DNA from: Glycine soja
Lineage: Eukaryota; Streptophyta; Magnoliopsida; Fabales; Fabaceae
Assembly (NCBI RefSeq): GCF_004193775.1
Contig: NC_041005.1
Coordinates: forward strand, 7,504,501 to 7,568,500
DNA: 64,000 bases
Direction: 5' to 3'
The translations under genes and the position numbers were made by a program. The notes beneath the pieces were generated by a model. It made no database searches and had not been told where the DNA came from. It was given only the letters and a program-made list of their open reading frames with translations. Below, in pieces: positions 37,801-51,823 of this stretch (positions within the stretch are counted from its first letter, which is position 1; each line of letters begins with the position of its first letter).

Positions 37801-38637
37801 TGAGTTCACTAATTTTCACTAAATGATATCAATAATACTAATATAAATTTAACAATAATAAAACCAAAAAGGGAGTATTATTGAAGAAACAATGATCACT
37901 AAATGAAAAAAATGAAACTAACAAAAATCATTGAAAATAGGTTTAATTAATTATTTGTATCTATACAAAAATTACAATATTTATGTTTTAGTTCCTATAA
38001 ATATTTATGTTTTTCTTTTATCATTTTCTTTTCTTTGTTTTCTTATCTTTTTGCCTTCTTTGCCTTTATGTTTATATTGGATCTTTACCTATTCTACAAG
38101 TACTAGGAGTCTAAACTCTAAAATCTATTTTTTTTTCAAATTGAACCATTTCTTAACCTTTCACTATCCCTTTTATGTATAGATTGGTGGATCAAGTTGT
38201 GAAGTACCTTTAGGCAAAAGGGACTCACTAGGTGCAAGCATAAGTGGCTCCAAGAATAACATCCCAGCCCCAAACAATACATTCTAGACCATTCTAACTA
38301 AATTCAACCTTCAGGGGCTTGATCTTGTTGATCTGGTTGCTCTATTAAGTATACACTCCTTAAACTTTTCTATTTCTAGACTTTTGTGTTCAAGTTGAGC
38401 TATAGTTAAATTTTGTTATCTATGGTTTGCACTTGCAGAATTTATCATCTGATTTATATACTGAACATTAACATTTGTAATTGTAAGGAATGTGAATTAT
38501 GTAATTAGTTTATGGAACATTATTCTCTTATGCCAAGTTGTTTGTTTTTGTTATTGGATATGCTTGGTGGCAATTAGTTGCTCAATTGACCTTTCTTAGT
38601 TGGTGCCTATTGCATTTTTTTCTTCTATATTTTCCTT

Positions 38638-41391
38638 TTGCATTCATTTGCAAGCTCTAGTTTTCAAATGCAAAATATCTTCATGGTTAAGCCAAATGAA
38701 GCTTTCGCCTCTGATACAACAGAATATTTAGTTGAGCAAAACCAATTTTTACCTCCTCATTTTAGAGTGCGTAAAAATCAATCTAATGTATGGAATCACT
38801 TCACAAAGGAGCTAAAGCCCAACTTAGAAAAGAAAGCTAGACGTAACTATTGTGAAGGTCTGGTCAAATTTGAGAATGGAACAACTGATATGTGAAATCA
38901 TTTAGACAGGTGCAAGAAGAGAGCAAGAAATGTGAGTAAGAAGCAAAAATCAACTTCATCCATGACAAATGCTTCTACTCTTTCCTTGGCAAAGGTTATA
39001 ATTGAGCCATAAGCAATTCGGGTTGCAATTATCAAAATGTTTATTACAATGGAGCTCTCTTTTCAATGTATCGAGAATGAAGCTTTTCTTGAATTTTTTA
39101 GCATTGTAGCACCATCTCTTAATGTCTTTTCACTTGCTGCCCTTGCATGTGATATTTTCAAACTTTGGGATACTAAAAAAGCAAACTTGGAGAATTTTAT
39201 TTCTCAAAATTGTTGTAGGGTTTGCCTTACCGCTGACATGTGGACTTCATCTCAAAAATCTAGTTATATGTGTATGACTGCTCATTTCATTGACAACAAC
39301 TAGAACTTACAAAAGAAGGTGTTAAATTTTTGTCAAGTATTAAGTCACACGGGAAAAACTATGGCTAAGACAACTAAGCAATCCTTGAGTAATTGGGGAC
39401 CGAACCATGTTCTTACTTTGATAGTGGACAATGCCACATCCAATGATGTTGCAATCTTACTTCTCAAGAAGAGGCTAACCTCATGGAATAGTTTGATTAT
39501 GAATGGAGATTATGTTCACGTGCGTTGTTGCGCACATATCTTGAATATGATTATGAGAGATGGGTTGAAAGATAAAATGGATTTTTTTTTGTAAAATTCA
39601 TGATGCGATCAAATATATAAGTTCTTCTTCTTCTCGGTTGGCTAACTTCAAGAAATGTGTCATAAAGTAAGACACTGATTTTAAAGGTCTTATTTGCTTC
39701 GATGTGAAAACTAGATGGAATTCCACCAACTTAATGTTGGACACTGCATTGAAGCACTGCAAGGCATTTGAAGAGTTTGAAATGGAAGATATGAAATATG
39801 ATGATAAGTTACAAAATGGGGGTGGTGTTTCTATATTTGAAGATTAGGAATTTGTGCGTGCAATCATGCCATTTTTGAAATTGTTTTGTGATGCTACTTT
39901 GCACATGTCTGGTTCGACTTATGTGACTAGCAATTTGTACATGTTCGAGGCCTTTGGAATTGGAAGGAAGATAAAACAAATATGTACTTCCAAGGATGCG
40001 AGTGTAAAAAAGATGGCAGAAGCAATGAAGAAAAAATATAAGTATTGGGGTGTATCTGTTTGTCTAAACATGTTTTTATTAATTGTTCTTGTGTTACATC
40101 CAAGATACAAATTGCAATTCTTGCATTGGTTGTTTACTGAAAATTTTAATCGTGAAATTGTATCTGTGTTGAAAAAAAAGTGGAATCCAAGATGAAATCA
40201 CTTTTTTTGAAGAGTACTATGGTGGGACAAATGAGTTTGAAGCTAACTCACAAGAAGCTCATCTTAATGAAGGAGGTAGTGATGATCCTTATGGTTTCAT
40301 CTAATTTTTCTAACAACTGGATCTAGCATAACTAAACTAAATATTTACTTATATGAAGCTTTAGAACTGAGTCAAAGAGATTTGGATGTTTAGAGTTAGT
40401 GGAAACTAAACTCGATTCGATTTCTAATACTATCAAACATGGCAAGAGATTCTATACCCGTCTTTATTGTAGCCTCTAAATCTACCTTTAGTATTGGAGG
40501 AAGAGTTATTGATTCACATCGTAGTTCTTTCACACCATGAATGTTGGGAACACTCATTTTCAAGCAAAATTGACTCAAGAGAACAAATTTACCATTGTCT
40601 TCAAATGAAAATGAATTTTTTGAGGTATTGAAGTAATTTGAACAAGGTAACAAGATTTTTTTTTTCAAATACATTCTTGTATCATGTACTTTTTGTAAAT
40701 TGATGTTGTTTTTCTTCACTTTGTAGAAACTGTATCCTCACATTGCACTTGATGATGAATGAAGAATGGTGATTGCTTCTTTTTGTTATTAGGACTATTA
40801 CATATCTATTTGCAATTAAACTCTGGAGATTCAATCATGGTCCATGCTTATTTTGAGTACTTTGTAATTAAACTGAAGTTGGTTGTTTTGGTAGGTTTAT
40901 TTTGAGTATCATAGTTTGTGGCTGCTATTTAAGAATTTCACATATTGCATTGGATAAGTTGGTTGTTATGGTGGATCTCTTTTTACGTTTGCTTTAGTTT
41001 TTGTCAATGAAGTTTTTTGTCACATTTGAAAGCATTGGATAAGTTATGATTTATTTTATGGTGTAGGATGAAATGTAGAATTGAATGAAAATGAAATACT
41101 TTATGAAAAATGTATATTTTTTATTGATGAGTGAAAATGAATATAAGATGAAAAAGATTTTAAGAGTGGAAACCAATAAAAAAAACTAGTTTTAAAACCG
41201 GTTTATGAAACTATATTGAATTTCAAAACGGATTCAAAATCAATTTGGTTGTGAAACTGGATCAAAATCGGTTCAATGTTAAACATCAATTTAGAACTTG
41301 TTTAACTAACCAATTCAGTTTGTTAAACCGGTTGGGTTCGGTTCGATTTGAGTTAATTTTTTTTTGGATATCATATCCATGTACAGTCCTA
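38638..41391 (+). pseudogene. broken hAT-superfamily transposase (RICESLEEPER-like)
   Basis: Four disrupted open segments: 38638-38895 (BED zinc-finger-like region with WNHFTKELKP), 39037-39303 (CLTADMWTSSQKSSYMCMTA), 39319-39594 (IVDNATSNDVAI and HVRCCAHILNMIMRDGLKD) and 39854-40195. At 40420-40560 the plus strand still reads FSIGGRVIDSHRSSFTP, from the C-terminal hAT dimerisation domain. Stops and frameshifts occur throughout (for example 38893, 39301, 39592, 39846). AACCGG-type subterminal repeats at 41190-41340 and the terminal-like CATGTACAGTCCTA at 41391 may mark the right end of the element. The left inverted repeat was not found. It is not expected to be active. Confidence 0.8.
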
Positions 41392-44300
41392 GTTTTAGTG
41401 ACTCTTATTAATACTCGACATTTTAGTATTTCTTTTTTATTTTTTGTTGTCCTGGTTGGGTAAAGTACAACGATAAGGGTGTATATATGGCAATTGCTGG
41501 GCCCAGATTCAGGTCACATGCTATATCATCAATAGTTGGGCTGTCAACATTCAGTAGATCCTACATTTATAATGCGCACCCCCGAGTTTTTATCAGTTTT
41601 TACTACTCATCAAATAAAAATAAAATTTACGACTGTATCTATGATTTTTTTAATAAAAACATAATAAATTGGATAACATATTTCAATCTATACGCTTTTT
41701 TTATCTTTATTTTTAGATAATAAATTTGTTTTACCTATTCTATATTTTTATCTGTCACACCACGTTGGTATCTTTTAACTATTTTAAATGTCACTGTAGT
41801 CTTGTTTTTATATTCAACCTCCTCGGTCTCTGTCTCCCCCTCTTATATTTTGTATTTAAAAAAAAAACAAAAAATATAGATAAATAATATAGTGGTGCCT
41901 ACATTTCCGCTACTAGTAAACAAAGTCAATGGGAAAATTATTTCCAAAATATCAAAAATGAAATTTTTTCTAAATATCAAATTAGTGTACAGTGAAATGT
42001 CACGTAAGCGACAGACTACGTTCAACTAATGTAGAGAGAATAATGAAGCTTGCATATTTGTCAGATGTATCAACTTGAACCATTTGTTAACAAAAAATTA
42101 AAATCAATTATTTGCACTTTGTTCGAACATAAAAGCGACAGCACACTCTGTAGTTTGTTGGGCCAACATCAAATTCATAGGATTAAGATATTTTTCGGTG
42201 CATCATATGATATGCCGATATAGAAATGAAAATCCTTAAAAAAATACTAATAATTAGAATTGCATATTTGCATGACAATTTTTATTTTTTTAAAGAAAAG
42301 GTGTGACGCAAAGCAAAGATAGAAAATAGGATCCAAAAAAAAAAGGTTTCAAAAGTAAATTTTGAATAACTTAGTTTTGGGGGCATTACAAATTTGCAAC
42401 TTAACGGCCCATAGTTCTGGATCTTAGCAGCATCCTGAGCAAAACAGGTTTGGCTCATGACAGTACCAATAATCACAATAGAACCACTATGAAGAAAAAA
42501 TCTGAGCTCATAGGAAGGTAGAAAATGAAAGTTTATGCCCTCTTTCGACTTGATATTTAAATGGCAAATACTTACCAATACCTTAAAGTTAAGGAATTAA
42601 AAATAGAAACATTTTCAATTAAAAATATTATTACCATGATTTTCGATACACCTATAACATAATTTCCAATAAAAAAATCTCTATTTATTGATTCCTTACA
42701 AGAAGTTAGTCAGGTAAGAAAGGTCGAGGTCTCGCACCGGACAGATTACAAGCTTAAACCACACTCATCTTTTTGAAATGAGATAAATAAAAAAGTTTTC
42801 TATTATTACTCTTTGAACCCCAGAAGTTTTTCTGCATTAAATTGGGGCATCATTCACTCTCCCTGACATTTTTTATCTACCAAAATAAAAAGCAAACTTT
42901 AAAATCCTATTAAGAGAAGGAGAAAATAAAACGTAAAGTCAAACCCACTTGAAGGGCATTGATTTCACGTGGCTTCAACCTAGCAGGTGTAGGATATTTA
43001 ACCAGAGTGCCATAGCACCGGGGAAACCTATTGATTATTGGAGACCAGACATAACGGAAAATTTGTTGGCTTTCTTCAGTACCACATGCATGCTATGATT
43101 GAGAGAAGTTGCGAAATTTTAATGGAACATGGTTGCGGACAAATAGCATCATCTTTTGATTGGTGGGTGAGGAATATCAAATATCATATGCTTTGCCTAT
43201 AGATAAACAACCAAGTTTCAAGGTAACTGAATCATAGAGAAAAAAGTTGCACGTACTAGATTTCCACATGTGGCAAGGAAAATTTGGGGAACAAAAACAG
43301 AGATGTTTGTTATGAATACGATATATTACCAAGTGATGTATGCCATGACACGAGGAAAGTTTTGAAACTATTTTGGTGAGAGAGAAAATCTCTGCACCCC
43401 AGCAGAGATATGCTCACAACCTTAAAGGCCATAACCGAAACAGAAAATTTCAGCTGACAGATTATGTTTGTTACCATGGCCAGCATATAACAAATCAATA
43501 AGAGATTGCTGAGCAAAAAAAAAAGCAAATAAATAAATAAGAGAAACTATGGAGGGTAGCAGCAGCCTGAAAGTTGTTCGTGTCACCTTTTCAAAGCATG
43601 AGGACAAGCAAGCAGCACTCATTTGGAGATTTAAATCTAAAAAAGAAAAAAAGATTTTCCAGCAGGTAGAAGAATTGTGGTTCATCCTCAGAAGATTCAT
43701 TTGCTGACCAAGTTCATACCCTAACTTCATAGACAAGATGAAGGAGGAAGGAAGAAATCACTTAACAGCAAGTAAAGGATGGTAGTCACTTTGCATGCTA
43801 AAGACTTTGGCAGTAAAAATATTCGGAAGACTAAGAACACAAAAGAAAGTTTCAAAGTAAAAATTGAAGATTATCATATAAAAATAGTGCTTTCTGCCGT
43901 AACAGTCAAAAAACAACTCACCTAACATGAACAGAAGAAGTCAGAAGGACTAACATGAGGAGAAACAATGTCTGAAACGAATAGTGGGTCAAGGATAAAG
44001 GAACTGTTACACTATGGTTTCAATTAAGAAAATTGAAGCAATAAAATAGAAGCCAACGGGAAGGAACTTTAGGAGCACAAGTCCTAAAATTGAAAACAAA
44101 ATGTAACTAACTGTAGAAAATTTCACCCCCTATCCAATAATCAAGGTAGGTTCTTGTATGATACTAATGTATACGCGAGAAATACGTATATGTAGAGGTT
44201 CAAACATTTGACAGGATGCACATTTATTATAAGAACAGGAGCTAGTGTCAATTCCTGTCGTAGTCTCGTAGACATCATGTGTGTCGCTATACTAAAACAG

Positions 44301-44537
44301 AAACACTACCACAGGATGCTAATAGATGCTTCAAGAATGAATGAGGTAGAACTATTGAGTATGTTGAGTGACGAAACAAAAACATATATACAGGATTCTA
44401 GCTAATGCAATTCCAAAGAAGAGCTATTAAGGAATGTGAAATTGGACCATAGAATGAATTGAAGAGGTGAGTAAAAGTAATAGTGAATACTGAATAGTTC
44501 ACTCAAAATGTTAGCAGCTAAAGAAAGGTTTCTCTTT
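41392..44537. other. spacer or introns, no recognised exon
   Basis: AT-rich to about 42.8 kb, then somewhat less so. No reading frame resembles a known protein. From 43 kb on the composition would fit introns or UTR of a minus-strand gene starting near 46 kb, but I could not build one. Confidence 0.35.
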
Positions 44538-44682
44538 CTAGTTTCTTTCAGAAGGTGTTGGCCAAAACAATGTAGTCCAGTGATTCTTCTTCCAGAGCTC
44601 CTGCATTGCACTTTTCATGAGCATGCTATTGTGCTCATAAACTACTGAACCGAAGGAAGGAGCATGGTCATTGCTCAATTCA
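44538..44682 (-). CDS. possible terminal coding exon of an unidentified gene
   Basis: On the minus strand a good acceptor (TTAGGATTTGCAG) at 44683 is followed by about 47 codons with balanced composition, including APSFGSVVYEHNSM and QELWKKNHWTTLFWP, ending at TAG 44538. The local residue mix looks more protein-like than the surroundings. No upstream coding exon with matching phase was found, and I do not recognise the family. It may be a relic or a chance frame. Confidence 0.25.
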
Positions 44683-45604
44683 CTGCAAATCCTAATCAGA
44701 CAAATTCACAAAACTAGTCATATATACAAACCAGGCCCCACTAGAGTCAAATCATGCGGCTACTGCTGCATCAGTGAAGAGGAATAAAGGTTGGAACAGT
44801 GACCAAAGATTTCAACTCCACACACAATGCTCCCTGACATTCTTGGACCACATTTGCTCAAATGTTTTATTTATTTATTTATTTATTATTTCTCCCTCTT
44901 CCCGTACACCATTTCCCACAGAACATCAGAAAAAAACAGTGACATCTCACTAGTTTGGAGCTCCACGAAATCGTTTAAAGTTTCAACCTTATTGGATTCA
45001 ATTCAACAATGTTCTTTTTTCTCCACCCCCCAAAGAAAAACATAAATGCAAGAACACGGAGATAGCAAATATCACAAATTGACAACTCAAACGAACAGGG
45101 AGCTAATTAAAAAAAAAAACAATTTTAATCTATTAAAAAAATGGAGGAAAAACATAAATACATCATGATTATGATAATCAGTAACTCAAAAGAGGATAGA
45201 TACACATGCGAAAGTCAATAAATTGTGAAAATCCTCGATACACTTGTCACTCCTAGGAATTCATTCTAATGTAGCATTAACCAAAACCCATGATCGATGA
45301 AGAGTCATATGCTCCTCTTTCTTCCTTTGAATCTCATCAGGGTAGCACCAAAAAAAAAAAAACATAAAAATGACCCCGAAAAGAGAGGGGGGTTGCTGTC
45401 GCAGCAGCTTTTGATGAAAACAAAACCCAAAAAAAGAAACAAAATTTATATAATGAGAAGAGAATATATAGAGATAGTAGTATTTATATTATGCCTGGCT
45501 CCATCCTGTCTGCCTTTTTGGACGCAATGGAAGAGAAGAAAAGAGAGACAGAGCTACATTGTACTGCTCATGTCTCATCTACGAAAGGAGTTTGGATTTA
45601 CAAA

Positions 45605-46080
45605 GGGGAGGTGAACAGGTACCTGTTTGGGGGGAAGGGCATAAGGGTCATTGCATGTTGTGGAAGGAAGCACAAGCACAAGCACTAGCAGCGTGTTGTT
45701 ATTCTCCTCCATTACAGCAAAAACAGAATCAGAAAATAAAAATGGTAGCCAAGCCTTGCCTTGCCGCTTTCACACTGAGGGTTTGTTTCTTTGTCTCACT
45801 CTCTCTAAGGATTCACAGCGAGAGAGAGAGAGAGAGAGAGAGAGGTTCCAAAATGGAAACTTTGATTGGCTGGAGTAAGCAGGTTATGCAGGCATTGAGG
45901 TTTTTGGGTTTGGGGATGGCCGGTGAAAGGCCATTTTCGACTTTCTCTTTCTTCCTCTTTCTAGTAATACTCACCGTTTTGTCTCTCCTATGCACCACTC
46001 TACCCCTTCTTTTCTCTCTCTCTCTCTCTCTAGAGGCTGTGTTTGTTTTGGGGTTTTAAATATATAAAATTTTTGGTCGT
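45605..46080 (-). promoter_or_regulatory. possible promoter and 5' leader of a minus-strand transcript
   Basis: Read on the minus strand, a TATATA-like string near 46060-46068 is followed by GA-rich and then CT-rich tracts (45843-45822), an ATG at about 45714, and a splice-donor-like CAG/GTACCTG at about 45620. CT-rich leaders and leader introns are common in plant genes. The short peptide from this ATG matches nothing I know. The opposite strand has a 166-codon frame that is driven by the same low-complexity tracts. Confidence 0.25.
45820..45843. repeat. (AG)n microsatellite
   Basis: About 12 AG units. A matching (CT)n run lies at 46014-46032, so the two are inverted with respect to each other. 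Confidence 0.9.
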
Positions 46081-46089
46081 GCTGACAGT

Positions 46090-49000
46090 CGTTATGTTAT
46101 GGTGTCCTGTGACTAACCTATTTTTTAAGTAGGTTGTTACTAACGAGTTTTCTTATGATATTAGTTAAAAAATAAAATATTTATTATTTATAAGAGTACG
46201 TAAAAAAATTATAAATAGACAGTAATATAATTTTTTTGTCTCCCAAACATTTATACTTTAAAACTGGCTAGTATTTTTTTTTAATTTAAATTAATTTATT
46301 TACTACTTACCCATTTCATTTGCATCTATGTTATAAAAGAAAAAAAATATATATATATAGGCCAATAGAATTGCGTAAGGGGAGGGGTACTCTGGGGTTG
46401 CACAGTACTACTACGTCGTGGCTATTTTGGCCATTTTGACTGTGAAAGCGTGAAATGACGTGAGGTCAGTGTCACTGGAATTTTTGACTTGTTTCCCAAA
46501 TTGTATCCATTAAGCTTTTATTGCATTGCCTCCAACATTTTATTATGCAACTCTTTTTGGTTTTGGTTTCTCTAGCTCTCCTCTCGTGCCCCTGCTTAAT
46601 GCCTCAGCTCAGTCGTTATTTTTCCCCACACTAATGTTCTTTCTTTGTACATAAAAGTACTATTTTTGCAACTTATAATCAGTAATGTAATGTATAGCAA
46701 TAAGAAAAAAAAAGAGAATAAGATCAAATAAAATTTTATCTGTTTTCTCTTTTATGTGTCACGTGATTTGATATTATGTAATAACCATCAAATTTATGTA
46801 AATAATCATATATTATATGAAGTATTTAAACGACGTGAGTTTTTTTTTTTATTCTTCTTAACACAATTGCTAACAGCTTGGGAGGCAGAGTCCTCTGTCT
46901 TGTAAAGTGTCATCGTCAAGTCCAATGCTATTAGTATGAAGTAATTATTATGGAAAGTTTATCTCTATCCAACATTATGAAGGTACACATGATATGTATT
47001 TTTTTTTCAATATAATTTATATCAATATTATTGTTTAAAGTTCAAATTATACTCTATGTAAATAAAAATTAAAGAATCCTTAAATAAAACACACGCACGA
47101 AGCTTAAAACTGAATTTGTACTAAAATTAATAAAAACGCTTGTGAACCTTGAAAAACAAATGGTTATATTTGATTAGCACAAAGCACCCTATGAGTCATT
47201 ACGAGAGTTAAATATATATCTGTATTGGAATATATATGCTGCCTATACGTATGAAGAATTCAGAGTTAGTTGGACGAGCAACCTTCCCTCTGGGGACTGG
47301 GAATCGGGGGAACGAAACTTTTTTTTTTTTGGTGGAGTGGGGAACGAAACTTAAGTGCAAGTCAATTTCAAGTATGTATACAGTGAACCCTAATTGTTAA
47401 GTAATTCAATTAAATTCATCTAAAAAAAAAGTAATTCAGTTGAAAATATCGGATACCAGAATTTTAGTCAGTGTATTGCATGGAATATATGATATGCTTT
47501 TTTTTTATATTTATATAACTAAAATTTAAAATAAATAAGTATTTTAAATATATAATTTATATTATAACTAAAATTTGTAATAAATAAATATTTTTAATAT
47601 ATAAATTATGTTTAACTTTATGATAAGTAATTTATTTTATGATGCAATATTATTCTTATTTACTGATAATTTATTTTTAAAAAATACTGAAATTTAAGTT
47701 AGAAATAAAGATATTGAATGATAAAAAAAATTCTCAAAAATGTTCTCATACAAGAAAAATTCTTTAAAATACTCTTGTTAGTTAAATATGTTTTTAGTTA
47801 AGATAATTATTTTTTTTTGTCAACATAACATTGATATTCAACATAAGTGATTAATAAATCTCTGTTAAAAATCCGATTAATCACTTTTAATAGATTTTTT
47901 CTTTCAATCATATTTTTTCATTTACAAAAATTTAAAGTCAAGATATTACTTAAGGAGATCAAACTTAATTTTATTGATTTTCTCAAATCAACTACATGGT
48001 AATATAGCTATTTTAATTATTTTAAATTAGAAAAATAATCATTCTAATTTTTTTTTGTGAAGTAGCTATTCTAACTTATATAGAATGTTTTTTTATACAA
48101 AAAATGTCCATAAGATACTAAATATTTTATTCAATAATTTGGTTTTAGTTTCTTAACTGTATTACAAGCACGATAACATTGTTTTGTTTAATATTTTTTT
48201 CACAAACATATACGACACACATAATATTTTGATGAGTCCATGACATACATAATCTAATTATAAATTTTATAGTGGTTGAAATTTATTTTAATTATTTTAT
48301 TATGATTTTAAGGTAAGTAATTTTTTGTTGTTGCCTAACAGTATATATGTGTATAAAGGATATATAAAATAACCATATCAAACCACAAACACTAAAAACA
48401 ATCTTATAAACCAAAAGTTGTAAGTACAAGGAATTCGACATTTGATTTTAATTAAGGTTTAAGGTTGGATTTTGGACTTAAACATAAAGGTTGCAATTAA
48501 ATATATTGTTTTACCTTTTTTATATAGAAAAATTTAAGTGAGTTAAATCTCGAAAAAAGTTCTTCATGATCAAAGCAGACCTCAAAAATCAAACAAAAAT
48601 ATTTATAAATTACTCACTAATAAAATCCTTACATTCGTGAATGACGAAAATCAAACACATGTCTTTTGGAATATGATTAAATTACCTATCAACGAGAATA
48701 ATCTTTCTTACATCCAAATACTTTATGATTAAAAAATTAATTAGGTTAAATCTTGCAAAAGGATTAGTCTCTTCCAAAATATTAACTTGTGATTTGGATA
48801 ACTATTATATATATAAAAAAATCATATTTAGTATCTAATTGTGGTGTAAAAATCAACAAACGTATATATTTATTTCCCTATTTTAATCTCAACAAACCAC
48901 TACTTCTTTTAATTCAACTGAAATTAGCATTGAGTACTCATATGAAATATTGATCTTGTTTAGAAAATAGTATCAACAACGGCTATAATATCTAAGTTTT

Positions 49001-49500
49001 GTCCATTTATTAATTCTTATACTATAAATTTAAATCTATTTTTAAATATGAAGGTATTTTTCATTGTATTTTGTCTTTTATGACATACGATTTCACTATC
49101 GTTTAATAATCAATATTCACTTTTTTAAAACAAAATCTATCTATTTTTTTACAATAAGATTTTTTTAATCTCTATTTTAATTATTTTTTATATTAGGGAG
49201 TAGTTATTTTCTCAAATCTAAACTATTCATACGCTCAAATTTATTCTTTTGATTTTAATTTGTTTATACCTTTTTTCTTAAATTTAATATGCTTATATTA
49301 TCTCCTAAAAAATATGCTTGTATTATTTATTTATTTATTTAAATTACATATTCACACGTTTTATAATTTAAAATAATTTCAATTTTATGATACTTAAATT
49401 CTACTTAAATTAAAAAAAATATTTATATGTAATATTCTGGATACTTGTTAGTTATTTAAAACCTGTGAAATAAATGATTGTGTTATTTTTCCTTGACTTT
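46090..49500. other. AT-rich spacer
   Basis: No gene, RNA gene or clear element apart from the dispersed repeat at 47.5 kb. Scattered short direct copies occur, such as GGGAACGAAACTT near 47308 and 47340. Confidence 0.5.
47495..47790 (+). repeat. dispersed AT-rich repeat, copy B
   Basis: Partner of 23755-24075 in the same orientation, with the same order of landmark words including AATAAATAAATATTTTTAAT and AGAAATAAAGATAT. Non-coding. Confidence 0.5.
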
Positions 49501-49515
49501 GGTTTAATTTTGGAG

Positions 49516-49620
49516 GTGGGATCAGAGAACTTTGCAACACAGCTAATCAAAATGTGTTATCACGAACTGAAAAACTGTTGGAGGAAATGGCATCAAGAAA
49601 ACTGCCAAGGCAGACACATG
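49516..49620 (+). pseudogene. exon-like fragment of unknown origin
   Basis: The stretch after an AG acceptor (49514-49515) and before a GTATATTT donor (49621) has higher coding character than its AT-rich surroundings. The frame from 49518 reads GIRELCNTANQNVLSRTEKL and continues LLEEMASRKLPRQTH, a helix-like composition. No partner exon was seen within several kb, so this is probably an isolated relic or captured exon. Confidence 0.25.
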
Positions 49621-51707
49621 GTATATTTGTTTGTTACAACTATCTTTTCATTTTTCTCCTAGTTTCGTATATTTTTCTTCGACAGCTAAACAAATAGATG
49701 CTACATTTAAAGAAACGTTAGAAGGTAGATATGTGTAATTAATTAATAGTTAAATAACTAATAAATGTGTTGGTAACAATAAATGAAATAGCCGCCCTCC
49801 TATATTTATGTATGACAGACTTATAAAAGCTGTTTTGTTTTATGTTCTGTTGGGTGCCTTGAACGCTATGTTACACCCCCACCACTAAACGATAACAACA
49901 ATAATAAATAGTAGTACTACTATAAAATATCACAATAAAGCAATTTAATTGAGCTTATATTTTTCCAATTGAATACATTAAATGAAATTCTCCGGTATAT
50001 TTTTTTTTTACGTCTTCTTCGGTAGTAGTAGTATATGTTGAAAAAAAAAAAAGAAGCTTCATATAGTTACTGCATTGGCCAAAAAGTTAACAGTAATGAG
50101 AAAATTATCGTTGGCTTAACTGTCAAACTTAACTGCAGTTTATAAGTAATACTAGCTCCTATCATATTATTCTTTTACAACATTTTCTCAATATTTTTAA
50201 AATTTATCAGAAAAAATGAATGGTAAAATTATTATTTTAATTTTTTTTTAAAAATTAATAATTTCCTCACACAATAAGTAGAAACGTCAATAAATTTTTG
50301 TTGTAAAAAAAAAATTAAATTATTTATAATTTACACAATCACATACATTAATTTTAAAGTCTTACCATCATAATTATTATCGTCCATTTACACTCGTAAG
50401 TATTCAAATGTATGGTGATTAAGTGATTTACTAATAAGGTCCGCTAGAAAAACATTGTTGATGAATGATTGACTTTTTTGTTGTAAATAGTTCAATTAAT
50501 ATTCACGTATATGAAAAACAAAATTATTAAGAGAATTCAATGGTGTTAAATTATAAAAAAAATATTTAATAAATAATTTACTATTGAGACATAAACTGCA
50601 AGTGACTAATCAGATAACGATTTCTGTTTTTCATCATTATAATTGTTATTTGTTTCAAACTCTATCATATGTACGAAAAATACACAAAAAATGTATAACA
50701 AAACTCTCCATATAAGCACGCATCAACTACTCTTTTAGGATTATATGAACACATTTCTTCATCAACAATATTTTCTTCTTTGCACATAGTCACATTTTCC
50801 ATGATAATATATGTTAAAAATCTCATTTTGAAAACCATTGTTGTTGCAAATTTGATATTTTGTCGTTTAATTAATGAATATTGTATCATATCCTTTGTCA
50901 CATTTTATTCAAAACCCTAGCTAGTTGTACGTACTTCCAATGACACTTTTAAGTGTAGAATGTGCATTATTAAATACTTAATGTAAACCTTGTATGGTTA
51001 AGTAATTCTTATAAATCATTTGCCTGACTACCATATTTGAAATTAGGAAGGTAATATCTTTCACTATTGCACGATTTTAGATTCTTTCTCATATTAAGAT
51101 ATACGCACAAGGTACAACATATGTAACTTATAGATGTAAACATCATTTTATTAACCAATAATTTTCTATTTTTAATATAGCATGAGATTTAGTCCTTAAC
51201 AAGTTGTAACTTTCACTTGGACTATTAAGAGTTATTCAAACCTACTTACATTGAGAATGAAAAAAACTTTCACCTTAATCAGATACTTTATTAAATACTC
51301 ACAAGCTGCTGCGATTAGACCATAACATTTTTTTATAGAACTTTTTACATTCCATTTTAATTTTAAGTTTTATTGGATGTTTATTGATTTGATTAGAAGT
51401 TATCAATAAGATTTTTTTTATTTTAATCCTCCAATTCATTAAAAAAAATAAACACTAACTAATTTAAAATTTGACTAGACAATAAATAAAACATGATTAA
51501 AAATTATTTTTACCGATTAATGATTAAATTCGAATATTACCTAAACAATTCAATTTTATATTTATCATATTAATCACTTATATCCAATCACTTGTTTAAT
51601 AGTTTAAAAATAAGGAATTTATCACATCATAAAATACAAAAAACACTTTCATATCATTAATTTAAATTCATAAATATAAAGGTCCATAAAATGATCACGG
51701 TGTTTCT

Positions 51708-51823
51708 CATGTTAACAACAAACACAAAACTAAACTTTAAATTTTAAACTAATTACTACATTTTTCATGTTAACAACAAACACAAAACTAAATTTTAAAT
51801 TTTAAACTAATTACTACATTTTT
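51708..51823 (+). repeat. 58-bp tandem duplication
   Basis: Copies at 51708-51765 and 51766-51823 begin CATGTTAACAACAAACACAA and differ at about one position (AAACTTT against AAATTTT). A recent local duplication in non-coding DNA. Confidence 0.9.

Noticed and set aside
45492..45515. TGCCTGGCTCC string resembling the start of miR160
   Set aside because: The match stops after about 11 bases and no hairpin partner was found nearby.
45559..46059. 166-codon plus-strand frame with a possible membrane segment
   Set aside because: Its length comes from (AG)n and (CT)n tracts and hydrophobic low-complexity codons. There is no known domain and no sensible start context.
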